NCBI RefSeq assembly: GCF_001506165.1
Contig: NZ_CP011427.1
Coordinates: 1,984,001-2,048,000, forward strand
Direction of reading: 5' to 3'
Source: Pantoea vagans
GTDB taxonomy: Bacteria > Pseudomonadota > Gammaproteobacteria > Enterobacterales > Enterobacteriaceae
Length of the DNA: 64,000 bases
The translations under genes and the position numbers were made by a program. The notes below the pieces were generated by a model. It did not search any database. It saw only the letters and a program-made list of their open reading frames with translations, and was not told the origin of the DNA. Shown one piece after another: positions 9,801-18,301 of this stretch. Position 1 is the stretch's first letter; every line of letters starts with the position of its first letter.

Positions 9801-10416
9801 GTTGAACCGCAGTTCAGGCACTGATATCACACCGGACGATCTGGCACGCATGTTCGCACCTGGCACCGGGCTGATGGACAGCTTCTTCCGTGACAATCTG
9901 GCCAGCAAGGTGGATACCACGCACAGCAGTTGGCGCTACGCCCCAGGCGTGGACGGTAAAACCTTGCCCGGCGGCACCACGCTGCTACGCCCGTTCCAGC
10001 AGGCGCAGGCAATACGGGAAGCGCTGTTTGCCAATGGCTCCAGCACCCCTTCTTATCGCCTGACCATCACGCCGATCAGCATGGATAACAGCATTCTTAA
10101 TCTGACGCTGGACGTTGATGGCCAGTTGATTCGCTACAGCCACGGCCCACAAACCCCGCAGGTGGTGAACTGGCCCGGCAGCGGCAACACCCAGCAGGTG
10201 CGCATGCAGATTGGGTTAACCGATGGCACCACCAACACCCTGAACACCAGCGGCCCTTGGGCACTGAACCGCTTGTTTGATAAAGCCAGCCTGCGTCCGG
10301 GAACCAGCCAGAGCCAGCAAGCCACCTTCAACCTCGGCGGTCATCAGGTGGTGCTGGCTTACACCCCCAACAGCGTGCGCAACCCGCTGCAACTGCCGGG
10401 GTTTAGCTGCCCATGA
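6823..10416 (+). CDS. tssM: T6SS inner-membrane protein TssM (IcmF)
   Basis: 1197 residues, full length for IcmF/TssM. Two N-terminal transmembrane helices (about residues 13-32 and 45-62) and a third at about 464-484 are visible. Between them is the cytoplasmic NTPase-like domain with an intact Walker A (GAPGAGKT, near residue 146) and a DTAGRY switch. The large C-terminal part is periplasmic and would bind TssJ. TssM spans the envelope and forms the membrane complex with TssL and TssJ. AAGGA precedes the ATG. The gene is followed by a REP pair before tagF, the first break in the otherwise near-continuous coding. Confidence 0.95.
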   Translation: MIRTVFSIATSRLMWSGLGITALCLLIWTVGPLVAIGDYRPLESSLYRYIAIAVLYTLWISYRVVPRLWRRWQNRRLVQRMAPAATETAENDDMSAEHPLAERFSEATQLLRQARFNRPESRRWPRWMQKLNRQYLYQLPWYMLIGAPGAGKTTALVNSGLHFPLAAQFGKTALRGVGGTRHCDWWFTDEAILLDTAGRYTTQESDRQQDAQEWRSFMGLLKKYRPRQPVNGAIITISVGDLLSESEEARYQQASALRKRLLELRDQLAIPFPVYVLVTKTDLLKGFTASFGAMNKAQRDQIWGFTWPWSDQQLAVGSEFEPQFDRLHQRLDAGLADLMINEHDSVKRAEMYLFPQEFLALKPLLKHYLDVVFATSGYDAKLIPRGVYFTSGTQEGLPFDRVMGQMSRALGLPALRAANAEPAQPGHGQSFFLHQMLTEVVFKEAGLAGINRWWAMRNRMVHLIAYAVLALLLLLALISWFTSYHHNKGYLAEVQQRVPDIEKQSKALSPLNGENLFSQLPFLNSLAGLPSSDKLADVQQPPLSWRAGLYRGEEVSTASDSLYQRALEQMLLPVIARNITDWLRSDNGSDVDYSYEALKAYQMLYLPQHYDGKFLHAWVMLNVQRTQGANAPQAQLKALDYHLGQLLDDKINASPFERDEPLVVRQIEMISRSPLSTRVYGRLKRLLMPRVNPGVSLINLSGAQTELVLSRKSGKPLTEAIPGFFTPAGYWGPFNNNIKNVAASLLQEDHWVLTRRESADDQNTLEETVRRLYLDDYMRVWDALLQDIQLQPINNLGERINTARLLSGRTSPLRQLMINLGRNLTLTPPEDEKAKQDQPSLLERSTHYVNNNATATLQALFRARKAAQSGTLEAPEQRVMAHFASIIEQAQVSDPKENSIPFDAQLKDIDDLYSYLTAVQDASNSGMSPPDSSIISRMQADAGRQPEPFRTLLLELAVGASSDTQKRTMSNMQKRAGVEVGSFCRSAIAGRYPLNRSSGTDITPDDLARMFAPGTGLMDSFFRDNLASKVDTTHSSWRYAPGVDGKTLPGGTTLLRPFQQAQAIREALFANGSSTPSYRLTITPISMDNSILNLTLDVDGQLIRYSHGPQTPQVVNWPGSGNTQQVRMQIGLTDGTTNTLNTSGPWALNRLFDKASLRPGTSQSQQATFNLGGHQVVLAYTPNSVRNPLQLPGFSCP

Positions 10417-10444
10417 GTGTCATCGAGCGCTGGCACTGAATTTC

Positions 10445-10507
10445 GTAGGATGCGCAATTATGCGCACCTGAAACCACGATACAGGTCGCCATGAATGGCG
10501 CCCCTAC
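10445..10507. repeat. REP pair (BIME), tails facing each other
   Basis: Unit 1 at 10445-10468 is GTAG then a stem TGCGCA-ATTA-TGCGCA. Unit 2 at 10484-10507 is its inverted partner: read on the minus strand it is GTAG then a GCGCCAT/ATGGCGA stem. Both GTAG heads point outward. GTAG-headed palindromes are the hallmark of REP elements mobilised by RAYT (TnpA-REP) enzymes. It sits between tssM and tagF and may form mRNA hairpins. Confidence 0.8.
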
Positions 10508-10519
10508 AAGGATCCCTCG

Positions 10520-11191
10520 ATGCAGTCACGCTCATCATTGGGTTGGTACGGCAAGCTCCCTGGCAGCGGCGATTTCCTGCGCCGCCGACTGCCAACCCGC
10601 TTGGTCAACAGCTGGGCGCAGTGGTTTCAGAGCAGTTTGCCGCGTCTGGCACAGCAGCCCGTCACGGGCCGGGCACCGGTGTGGAATTTCATCATTCCCG
10701 CCACTCTTGGCGTACCGCTGATTCAGATGGGTTGCCTGTTACCCACGCGCGATCGTGTTGGCCGTCAGTATCCGCTCTGCGCCATGCGGCTGTTTACGCC
10801 GGAACAGTGGCACGCCATGCAGTTACACACCGCCGGAGACTGGTATTACCAACTGGGTAAGACCCTGACGCTGGCCGTGCAGAACCGCTACAGCGGCGAT
10901 CAGTTCGATAGCGCGCTGAACGCCCTTCCGGCTCAGCTGGCGCGCCCGCCGCAGTCAGATGTGTTTGATGTGATCGGTTATCAGGACACGCCCTGCAACC
11001 TCAACTGGCCACAGGTGGTGCACTACTTCGATCCGGCGCAGTACAGCAGCTTTTGGTGGAGCAACCAGAGTGATGGCAGCGCGTTTTACAGCCATTCGCA
11101 CAGCGGCAACTTCACCACCCAGCTGTTTTTGCGTTTGTTCAATCCGCCCCACGCCAGCCGTGGTGAACCGCCGCTGTTTGGCCCGCTTTAA
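10520..11191 (+). CDS. tagF: T6SS-associated protein TagF
   Basis: The 223-residue protein matches the TagF (DUF2094, ImpM) family: the N-terminus WYGKLPGSGDFLRRRLP is the family signature, followed by GRQYPLCAMRLF and the C-terminal WWSNQSDGS segment. TagF is a negative post-translational regulator of T6SS in systems with a threonine phosphorylation pathway, acting with the FHA protein; both partners are encoded downstream here. It is a single-domain form, not fused to PppA. The ATG follows AAGGA. It ends 11 nt before the tssA start. Confidence 0.9.
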   Translation: MQSRSSLGWYGKLPGSGDFLRRRLPTRLVNSWAQWFQSSLPRLAQQPVTGRAPVWNFIIPATLGVPLIQMGCLLPTRDRVGRQYPLCAMRLFTPEQWHAMQLHTAGDWYYQLGKTLTLAVQNRYSGDQFDSALNALPAQLARPPQSDVFDVIGYQDTPCNLNWPQVVHYFDPAQYSSFWWSNQSDGSAFYSHSHSGNFTTQLFLRLFNPPHASRGEPPLFGPL

Positions 11192-11202
11192 CGGTGAAAA
11201 AC

Positions 11203-12219
11203 ATGAATCTCGACGCCCTTCTTGAACCGCTGCGTGACGATGCGCCATGCGGTGATGACCTGGAGTATGACGCGGCCTTTATGGCGCTGGAGCAGGCGCG
11301 CAGCGGCAAGGCCGAGCAACAGTTTGGCCAGACCATCATTCCTGCTGAGCCGCCGGACTGGCAACAGGTGGCACAACAGGCTGAACAGCTACTGACTCGC
11401 ACCCGCGATATCCGCCTGCTGCTGATCCTCAGCGAGGCCTGGACGCACACCAAAGGGCTTACTGGCTGTGCGGCAGGACTGACGCTACTCAGTGAAGCGC
11501 TGACGCGATACTGGCCTTCCCTTCATCCTGCACTGGAATTTGATGGCGAGCCGGACCTGCTGATGCGCGTCAGTGCGCTGGCCGCGCTGGGGCCACAATC
11601 GGGCCTGAGCCGCGCGTTGCGCCATAGCTGGCTACTGAAAAGCGCCACCGGTGAAATCACGCTACGTGATGCCATTGCCCTGCTCGACGGCAGCAAAAGC
11701 GAAGTCGCGGATTTCCCCGGCGGCTTGCCGCGCTTACGTGAGGCACTGCAGCAACCCGATGCCGCCAACGCACAGGCCATTCGTACTCTCGCTCAGCATT
11801 TCACCACGCTGCGCCTCTGTCTGGAGCAGTATCTGGAGAGCGCTGATATGCCCGACCTGGCGGCCACCGAGAAAGCGCTGGCGCTGTTGCTGCCGTTGCT
11901 ACCGTTACCAGCAGCCCCCCCCGCCGAGGCTGTCCAATCAGAGGCTGCTCCAGCGCAAACGCCGGAGACGTTAACCACTGCCGCGCCCTCGCCAACGCTC
12001 GACTGGCAGCAGGTGTCTTTGCATTCGCGCGCTGACGCCGAGTTGATGCTGGAAAAAGTGCGCCTCTACTTCCAGCAACACGAACCGAGCCACCCGGCAC
12101 CGATCATGCTGGAACGGGTGCAGCGTCTGATTCAACTCGATTTTCTCGACATTATTCGTGACCTGGCGCCCGACGCCGTCACACAACTGCAGGGCCTGTT
12201 TGGCCGTGTGGGTGAATAA
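11203..12219 (+). CDS. tssA: T6SS protein TssA
   Basis: A 338-residue TssA with the N-terminal ImpA domain (LEPLRDDAPCGDDLEYDAAF at the very start, then WTHTKGLTGCAAGL), a proline-rich linker at about 235-265, and a C-terminal helical region (HEPSHPAPIMLERVQRL). TssA orchestrates baseplate priming and tail sheath polymerisation. I use ATG 11203 because ImpA domains normally begin just there; a GTG three codons upstream (11194) is an alternative. Ribosome site is weak, so coupling with tagF is likely. Confidence 0.92.
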   Translation: MNLDALLEPLRDDAPCGDDLEYDAAFMALEQARSGKAEQQFGQTIIPAEPPDWQQVAQQAEQLLTRTRDIRLLLILSEAWTHTKGLTGCAAGLTLLSEALTRYWPSLHPALEFDGEPDLLMRVSALAALGPQSGLSRALRHSWLLKSATGEITLRDAIALLDGSKSEVADFPGGLPRLREALQQPDAANAQAIRTLAQHFTTLRLCLEQYLESADMPDLAATEKALALLLPLLPLPAAPPAEAVQSEAAPAQTPETLTTAAPSPTLDWQQVSLHSRADAELMLEKVRLYFQQHEPSHPAPIMLERVQRLIQLDFLDIIRDLAPDAVTQLQGLFGRVGE

Positions 12220-12257
12220 AACGCCTGATTTCAGGCCCATAACTGATGGAGAACACT

Positions 12258-12818
12258 ATGGCTAATTATCCCACCATTAAACGCGCCCGTAGCGGACAGA
12301 AGTTCATTTCGCGCAACCGCGCGCCGCGCGTGCAGATTGAGTACGACGTGGAGATTTACGGTTCCGACCGCAAAGTGCAGTTGCCCTTCGTTATGGGCGT
12401 GATGGCCGACCTGGTGGGCCAGCCGGTTGAGGATCAGCCGGAGATCGCCGAGCGTAAGTTCCTTGAAGTGGATATCGATAACTTTGACGAACGCATGAAA
12501 GCGCTCAAGCCACACCTTGCCTATCACGTGGATAACACGCTGACGGGCGAAGGCAAAGTGGGCGTTGACCTCACTTTTAACAGCATGGATGACTTCCTGC
12601 CTGATGCCATTGTGCGCCGTGTTGAGCCACTGAATGAGCTACTGGAAGCCCGCACTCAGCTCTCCAACCTGCTCTCTTACATGGATGGCAAAAACGGTGC
12701 GGAAGCCTTGATCGCCGAGATCCTGCAAAACCCCACTTTAATGCAATCACTGGCCAGCGCGCCAAAACCAGCAGCCGCATCCAACGATGACCGCGCAACG
12801 GAGAAACATGATGAGTAA
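12258..12818 (+). CDS. tssB: T6SS contractile sheath small subunit TssB
   Basis: The 186-residue protein has the VipA/TssB signature (IEYDVEIYGSDRKVQLPFVMGVMADL, spanning about residues 24-49) and a C-terminal helix that interlocks with TssC. GGAGA at 12248-12252 is well placed for ATG 12258; an ATG at 12246 would overlap that ribosome site. TssB and TssC copolymerise into the contractile sheath. The 3' end overlaps tssC. Confidence 0.95.
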   Translation: MANYPTIKRARSGQKFISRNRAPRVQIEYDVEIYGSDRKVQLPFVMGVMADLVGQPVEDQPEIAERKFLEVDIDNFDERMKALKPHLAYHVDNTLTGEGKVGVDLTFNSMDDFLPDAIVRRVEPLNELLEARTQLSNLLSYMDGKNGAEALIAEILQNPTLMQSLASAPKPAAASNDDRATEKHDE

Positions 12819-14310
12819 TGCAGCCTCCCAAACGCAACGCTTGCAGGCGGAAACTGTCAGCCAGAGCGACTTTAGCGCCTTGCTAAATAAAGAGTTCCGT
12901 CCCAACAACGACCAGGCGCGCGACGCCATTTCCCAGGCGGTGCAGACGCTGGCGGCGCAGGCCCTTGAAAACAGTTTGCCGGTGTCCGACGACGCCTATC
13001 GCACTATTCAGGCCCTGATCGCCGAGATCGATGCCAAACTGTCGCAGCAGGTTAACGCCATCATGCATCACGATAGTTTCCAGCAGTTAGAGGGCGCGTG
13101 GCGCGGCCTGCACTACCTGGTGAACAACACCGAAACCGATGAAATGCTCAAGATCCGGGTGATGAGCATCAGCAAACGCGAACTGAGCCGCACCTTGAAG
13201 CGCTACAAAGGCGTGGGTTGGGATCAGAGCCCGTTGTTTAAGAAGATCTACGAAGAAGAGTACGGTCAGTTTGGTGGTGAGCCGTATGGTTGTCTGGTCG
13301 GTGACTACTACTTTGACCACAGCCCACCGGATGTGGAACTGCTGGGTGAGCTGGCCAAAATTGGCGCGGCGGCACACTGTCCGGTGATCACCGGTGCGGC
13401 ACCCAGTGCCCTGCAAATGGAGTCCTGGCAGGAGCTGGCGAACCCACGTGATATCACCAAAATCTTCACCAACACCGAATATGCCGCCTGGCGTACCCTG
13501 CGTGAAAGCGAAGATACCCGCTACCTCGGCCTGGTGATGCCACGTTTCCTCGCGCGTTTGCCGTACGGCGTACGCACCAATCCTGTCGATAGCTTCGACT
13601 TCACCGAAGATACCGAAGGCGCCACGCACAAAAACTACACCTGGGCTAACGCCGCCTATGCCATGGCCGCCAACATCAACCGCTCCTTCAAGCAGTTTGG
13701 CTGGAGCACGTCAATTCGCGGCGTGGAGTCTGGTGGTTCCGTAGAAAACCTGCCGTGCCACGTGTTCCCGACCGATGACGGCGGCGTCGACATGAAGTGC
13801 CCAACAGAAATCGCCATCAGCGACCGTCGTGAAGCTGAGCTGGCGAAAAACGGCTTTATTCCGCTAGTACACCGTAAGAACTCGGACTTTGCCGCCTTTA
13901 TTGGCGCACAGTCACTGCAAAAACCGGAAGACTATTACGATGCCGATGCCGCAGCCAACGCCCAACTGGCAGCCCGTTTGCCGTACCTGTTCGCCTGCTG
14001 CCGCTTTGCTCACTACCTGAAATGCATCGTGCGCGACAAGATCGGTTCGTTTCAGGAACGTGCTGATATGGAGCGCTGGCTCAACTCGTGGATTATCCGC
14101 TACGTCGATGGCGATCCGGTGAACTCCACGCAGGAAACCAAAGCGCGTAAACCGCTGGCCGACGCGCGCGTCACCGTGGAAGAGCAGGAGGACAATCCGG
14201 GTTACTACGCCGCTAAATTCTTCCTGCGCCCGCACTACCAACTTGAAGGCCTGACGGTATCCCTGCGTCTGGTCTCGAAATTACCGACGCTGAAACAGCA
14301 GCAAGGGTAA
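12811..14310 (+). CDS. tssC: T6SS contractile sheath large subunit TssC
   Basis: The 499-residue protein is a typical VipB/TssC, with WRGLHYLVNNTET, LGELAKIGAAAHCPVITGA, PYGVRTNPVDSFDFTE and WSTSIRGVESGG in the expected order. It forms the outer sheath layer that is disassembled by ClpV after contraction. Start: GGAG at 12800-12803 precedes tandem ATGs at 12808 and 12811; I use 12811 (MSNAASQ). The start overlaps the end of tssB by 8 nt. It is followed by a 64-nt gap and then hcp. Confidence 0.96.
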   Translation: MSNAASQTQRLQAETVSQSDFSALLNKEFRPNNDQARDAISQAVQTLAAQALENSLPVSDDAYRTIQALIAEIDAKLSQQVNAIMHHDSFQQLEGAWRGLHYLVNNTETDEMLKIRVMSISKRELSRTLKRYKGVGWDQSPLFKKIYEEEYGQFGGEPYGCLVGDYYFDHSPPDVELLGELAKIGAAAHCPVITGAAPSALQMESWQELANPRDITKIFTNTEYAAWRTLRESEDTRYLGLVMPRFLARLPYGVRTNPVDSFDFTEDTEGATHKNYTWANAAYAMAANINRSFKQFGWSTSIRGVESGGSVENLPCHVFPTDDGGVDMKCPTEIAISDRREAELAKNGFIPLVHRKNSDFAAFIGAQSLQKPEDYYDADAAANAQLAARLPYLFACCRFAHYLKCIVRDKIGSFQERADMERWLNSWIIRYVDGDPVNSTQETKARKPLADARVTVEEQEDNPGYYAAKFFLRPHYQLEGLTVSLRLVSKLPTLKQQQG

Positions 14311-14374
14311 AACCCTCTGGGCGCACGTTCCCGCCCATTTATTGCTTGTTCATTACTAAAGGAGTTCGACCCGC

Positions 14375-14857
14375 ATGACCATCGCAATGTATCTGAAGCC
14401 AGAAGGTGTTGAAGGTGAATCAAAAGACTCGGCACACACGGGCTGGATCGACATTCTCTCTTTCAACTGGGGTGCCAACCAGCCAAACAACATGAGCGTA
14501 GGTGGCGGCGGCGGTGCAGGTAAGGTGAATTATCAAGACCTGCACGTGCATGCCCGTATCGATAAAGCGACACCCACGCTGATGCTGTACTGCTCCAACG
14601 GTAAACACATCCCCACTCTTGAGTTTCACGTCACCAAAGCCGGTGGCTCGCAGATTATCTATAACAAAATCAATCTGACCGAAGTGCTGGTGACCAGCGT
14701 GCAGTTCACCGGTTCACGCGACGATGACACCGTAGGGATTGAGTACTCGTTCCAGGCCGCGCAGGTGGAAGAGATTTACACCCAGCAGTCCGAAGACGGT
14801 GCTGCAGGTGCCGACACCACCTTCGGCTGGAATATTAAAACCAACACCGCGTCTTAA
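14375..14857 (+). CDS. hcp: T6SS inner-tube protein Hcp (TssD)
   Basis: This 160-residue Hcp contains the family features AMYLKPEGVEGESKD, a SFNWGANQP strand and HVTKAGGSQIIYNKI. Hcp hexamers stack into the expelled tube and chaperone some effectors. A strong AAGGAG lies 10 nt before the ATG, consistent with high expression. An 8-bp hairpin follows the gene (14876-14898) and a REP pair lies behind it, which could let hcp accumulate above the downstream genes. Confidence 0.96.
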   Translation: MTIAMYLKPEGVEGESKDSAHTGWIDILSFNWGANQPNNMSVGGGGGAGKVNYQDLHVHARIDKATPTLMLYCSNGKHIPTLEFHVTKAGGSQIIYNKINLTEVLVTSVQFTGSRDDDTVGIEYSFQAAQVEEIYTQQSEDGAAGADTTFGWNIKTNTAS

Positions 14858-14875
14858 TCGTTTCGTTCGACTTGT

Positions 14876-14898
14876 GCAGGCGGCTACCTGCCGCCTGC
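14876..14898 (+). terminator. Hairpin after hcp
   Basis: GCAGGCGG (14876-14883) and CCGCCTGC (14891-14898) form a perfect 8-bp stem with a 7-nt loop, 19 nt after the hcp stop. There is no T-tract, so it is more likely an mRNA-stabilising or attenuating hairpin than a full terminator. Confidence 0.5.
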
Positions 14899-14914
14899 CT
14901 GGCCGGACCCAACC

Positions 14915-14990
14915 GTTGCAGCGCGATTTATCGCGCGAGTTTAACGCTTGCAATGCTTGTTATATGCGCGACAAATCGCGCCGCTACAAC
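14915..14990. repeat. REP pair of a second sequence family
   Basis: The left unit has a stem GCGCGATTTATCGCGC (14921-14936) behind a GTTGCAG head. The right unit is inverted: GCGCGACAAATCGCGC (14966-14981) followed by CGCTAC, that is GTAGCG on the minus strand. The stem differs from the TGCGCA and GTCGCCAT units elsewhere in the window, but the GTAG head and paired inverted layout are the same. It lies between hcp and the FHA gene. Confidence 0.7.
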
Positions 14991-15034
14991 GTTGCCAAAT
15001 TGAAGATGCAAGATCACTTTTGCAGGTAATGCCT

Positions 15035-16648
15035 ATGCGATTCACCCTTGTTGAAAGTAAAAACGGCGTACAGCCTCCGCTGACCAGCGTCGATTTCTAT
15101 CCGCCGGGCGGTACCATTGGCCGCAGTGAAGACAACAACTTTATCCTGCCCGACGACAGCCGCACCATTTCCCGGCTGCAACTGCTGGTGCACACCTCCG
15201 CCGAAGGCGAGTGCCGCATCACCAATCGCGGCAACGTGATTAACGTCGATTTCAACGGTATTCCACTGGAGCACGGTCGCCAGGTTGAACTGCAAAGTGG
15301 CGATCTGCTGGGCATTGGTGATTACACGCTGGAAGTGAGCGACATTGCTGGGGAAATACCTGCGCCGCGTCAACCCACTCTACAGGCAACCCAGGCAACA
15401 TCCATCAAGCGGGGCATCCCCTCTGACGTGCCCGGCGAGATTTGGGACAGTCTGTCGCGCGATTTCGCCACGCCGAAAGTGGCCCCTGTGGCAGCGGATG
15501 CCCACCACCCGCTGACGCAACCGGCAGCCAAAGCACTTAATCCCGTTGATCCGCTCGCGCATGAAGAACAATTCACCGAACTGGCACAGCTGGATGTACG
15601 TGAGAGTGACCCCGCACGCTTGTTCACTGGCAGTGACCTGTTTCAGCAGCCAACGATTCTGCAGGATGCCACGCCCACCACGCTGCGCGATCAACCTCAG
15701 GTGGCCCACCAGCAACCACAAACCGAACTTGATCCGTTAGCACTGTTTGGCAGCAGCGGTAACGCTCAGCCGGAAGATAGCGATCCTTTTGGTCTGATGA
15801 ACGGTCAGGCGCAGCCCCTTACGCCGCCCGACTTGTTCCAACCTGAAGCCGCACCGGCCGCATTGCACACACCGCCTCCCGAACAGCCAATACCGCAACC
15901 CGCGGAACCGGCACCCATACCCACTCCCCGTGTGCAGCACATCAGCCCTGAACACTCCAATGCCAGCCGCGCCAGTGGACGTATGGGTATCGACCCCGTC
16001 AGCTATAAAACCGCCGCGCAACGCCGTGCTGCCAATACGCCGGGTGTCGATGCCGATTTACTGCAGGCATTTCTTAACGGCGCGGATCTCGCAGATATTG
16101 ATGCTAAACCGCATCTCGACCAAGAGCAGATGTATCTGCTGGGCCAACTGCTCAGCCTTTTTTCACAAGGCACCGTGGCACTGCTCTCTTCGCGCACCAT
16201 GTTAAAGCGCGGCGTCAACGCGGAAATGACCATGATCCTCGAACAGGCCAACAACCCCTTTAAGCTGCTGCCGTCAGGGAAAAGTGTATTAGTGCAGATG
16301 TTCAGCAGCCAGATGCCGGGCTTTATGGAGCCGGAAAAAGCGGTACGTGATGCGCTGGTGGATTTGCAGGCGCACCAACTGGGGATGATTGCGGGTATCC
16401 GCGCCATCATCACCGCGATGCTGCAATCCTTTAATCCTGACAATTTGCAGCAGGAAGAGAGCGGTCGCCACCTGTTCACAGCCTCACGTAAGGCGGCGCG
16501 CTGGGACAGCTTCGTGAAGCGCTATCAGACCATCGCCAGCGAGATCGATGACGATTTTCACACCCTGTTTGGCGAAGCCTTCCTGCACGCCTACGACGTC
16601 GAAGTGAACCATTACAAAGACCTGCAAACGCAAAAAACGGAAAAATGA
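15035..16648 (+). CDS. FHA-domain protein of T6SS (TagH/Fha)
   Basis: 537 residues. The N-terminal FHA domain (about 20-100) has GGTIGRSEDN and an SRLQ phosphothreonine-binding motif region. A long proline/glutamine-rich linker (about 105-330) follows, then a conserved C-terminal helical TagH/ImpI domain (about 335-537, from MGIDPVSYKTAAQRRA). In phosphorylation-regulated systems the kinase PpkA phosphorylates Fha and PppA reverses it, triggering assembly. I use ATG 15035 with AGG 8 nt upstream; an open frame running back to 14948 crosses the REP pair and is not coding. The stop overlaps the phosphatase start as ATGA. Confidence 0.9.
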   Translation: MRFTLVESKNGVQPPLTSVDFYPPGGTIGRSEDNNFILPDDSRTISRLQLLVHTSAEGECRITNRGNVINVDFNGIPLEHGRQVELQSGDLLGIGDYTLEVSDIAGEIPAPRQPTLQATQATSIKRGIPSDVPGEIWDSLSRDFATPKVAPVAADAHHPLTQPAAKALNPVDPLAHEEQFTELAQLDVRESDPARLFTGSDLFQQPTILQDATPTTLRDQPQVAHQQPQTELDPLALFGSSGNAQPEDSDPFGLMNGQAQPLTPPDLFQPEAAPAALHTPPPEQPIPQPAEPAPIPTPRVQHISPEHSNASRASGRMGIDPVSYKTAAQRRAANTPGVDADLLQAFLNGADLADIDAKPHLDQEQMYLLGQLLSLFSQGTVALLSSRTMLKRGVNAEMTMILEQANNPFKLLPSGKSVLVQMFSSQMPGFMEPEKAVRDALVDLQAHQLGMIAGIRAIITAMLQSFNPDNLQQEESGRHLFTASRKAARWDSFVKRYQTIASEIDDDFHTLFGEAFLHAYDVEVNHYKDLQTQKTEK

Positions 16649-17424
16649 TGAATATAACGTTCGCGTCTATCAGCCATCAGGGCAAACGTAGCAGCAATCA
16701 GGATCGACTGGCGAACGCACTGGGCGCACGTGCCGCCTGTTTTGTCATGTGTGACGGCATCGCAGGCGAACAAGGCGGCGATACCGCAGCACGTCTGGCG
16801 TGCGACACCATCATCACGCAATTTGACGGTGACAATCATCTCAATGCACAACTGATCCGCGGGTATATCGCGGCGGCGAATCAGGCCATCAAACAGCAGC
16901 AACATCATCATGACAGCTTGAAAAATATGGGCACCACGTTGGTGAGCTTGTTTATCGATCGTGATTACCAACTCGCCTATTGGGCCCATGCTGGCGACAG
17001 TCGGTTATATCACTTTCGTCGCGGCTATTTGCTGGAGGTCACGCGGGACCACAGTCTGGCGCAACGCATGCAGGATGCCGGTTATCCCGCTGATGCCATT
17101 AATCACAACCTGCTCTATTTCGCGCTGGGCATGAAAGAGGATCGCGAAGCCAGTTACAGCGACGTGCTCGCGCTGGAAGATGGCGATGTATTTCTGCTGT
17201 GCACGGACGGCTTCTGGCATGAAATGAGCGTCAGCGATCTGGAACAGTCGCTGCGGATGGTCAGCAATCCACAAGAATGGCTGGCGCTGTTGCAGCGGAT
17301 GAAACCGCACGACAACGGTGACAACTTCAGCGCCATGGCGGTATGGATGGGCGATCCGCAAGACTCGACCCTGCTCAGTTCGCTCAACGATGCGCAGCGC
17401 ATTCTGCTGTCGCAGCGGGATTGA
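16645..17424 (+). CDS. PP2C-type Ser/Thr protein phosphatase (PppA-like)
   Basis: The 259-residue single-domain PP2C phosphatase keeps all metal-binding motifs: SNQDRLANA near residue 17, MCDGIAGEQGGDTAA, AHAGDSRLY and LLCTDGFW. It would dephosphorylate the FHA protein or kinase of this locus. The start overlaps the preceding stop by 4 nt; a second ATG three bases later (16648) is also possible. Ten nt separate it from the next gene. Confidence 0.92.
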   Translation: MMNITFASISHQGKRSSNQDRLANALGARAACFVMCDGIAGEQGGDTAARLACDTIITQFDGDNHLNAQLIRGYIAAANQAIKQQQHHHDSLKNMGTTLVSLFIDRDYQLAYWAHAGDSRLYHFRRGYLLEVTRDHSLAQRMQDAGYPADAINHNLLYFALGMKEDREASYSDVLALEDGDVFLLCTDGFWHEMSVSDLEQSLRMVSNPQEWLALLQRMKPHDNGDNFSAMAVWMGDPQDSTLLSSLNDAQRILLSQRD

Positions 17425-17434
17425 GGAGATCGCC

Positions 17435-18301
17435 ATGAAAACCGCTTCAGCACTGTTGCTGTCCCTGATGTTGTTGCCGTGGGCGAGTGAGGCGAAAAGC
17501 GTGCGGATCGTTTGGTCACCGACACTGCGCCTGAGTGCCTGGCTGGATAACGTGGTTGATGGCCGGGTAAAAAGCTGGTGTGACGACAGCGTGGCGCTGC
17601 ATTTCGAGCCGCAGGGGGAATTGAAACAGGATGCCGTAGAGACCTTTGTGCCCCAGGTCGGAAAACTGCTGCAACGCCAGTGTTCGGCACTCACCGTGCT
17701 GCACTGGACGCTGATTGATAACACTGGCAAGTCAGTACGTGAAGGCGATGCAACCGCAAAAGATAACTGGCGTGTCCCACCCAAACCCAAACCCGTTGTT
17801 GCCCCGGTTGATACCACCCCGTGGCAGCGTTTTCGTATCAGCGATAACTGTCAGTTACGCACCTATTGGCCAAGGTCCGGTGACGCACGCTTCACCTTCG
17901 AGGCGCATCCGCAGTGTGACAAACAGGGCTGGATTAATGGCGCAGGCGCGTTGCATCAAGGGGCGTCCGCCAGCACGCCATTGTGGTTCCTGCAGGGATA
18001 TCCCCTGATTGACCTGCCTGTGGGCGCCTATGATGCCCACGTGGTTGCAGCCAACAATCAACGCCTGATTATTGCCAGCGCAGAAGATGCACAAAGTTGG
18101 CTGCTGCTGCCCTGGGACGCCGAACATCTCGCCTGGCGCTTCCGTGGCGACGTGCTGCTGAAAGCCAGCGAAGCGCAAGCGCGTGATGACAATGCGAGTG
18201 CGCAGCTTATGGCCGATGCGTTGCATCGTTGGCAGATCGACGCCAGCGCCAGCCAGCTGCACTGGCAGCCTGTTGATGCGCCTGATTTTAAGGAGCTGTG
18301 A
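17435..18301 (+). CDS. Unknown periplasmic protein in T6SS locus
   Basis: I do not recognise this family. The 288-residue product starts at ATG 17435 after a clear GAGGAG ribosome site and has a signal peptide (KTASALLLSLMLLPWASEA, cleavage after about residue 20). The mature part has six or more tryptophans and four cysteines (SWCDDS, QRQCSA, ISDNCQLR, HPQCDKQ), so one or two disulfides are plausible. A short proline-rich hinge (WRVPPKPKPVVAPVD) divides it into two domains. It lies between the phosphatase and tssE, and its stop overlaps tssE by 1 nt, so it is made with the secretion system. It could be the periplasmic sensor that controls the kinase, but that is inference. Confidence 0.7.
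   Translation: MKTASALLLSLMLLPWASEAKSVRIVWSPTLRLSAWLDNVVDGRVKSWCDDSVALHFEPQGELKQDAVETFVPQVGKLLQRQCSALTVLHWTLIDNTGKSVREGDATAKDNWRVPPKPKPVVAPVDTTPWQRFRISDNCQLRTYWPRSGDARFTFEAHPQCDKQGWINGAGALHQGASASTPLWFLQGYPLIDLPVGAYDAHVVAANNQRLIIASAEDAQSWLLLPWDAEHLAWRFRGDVLLKASEAQARDDNASAQLMADALHRWQIDASASQLHWQPVDAPDFKEL

Noticed and set aside
14948-15034. N-terminal extension of the FHA protein
   Set aside because: The open frame runs through a REP pair and lacks a ribosome site; the FHA domain begins normally after ATG 15035.
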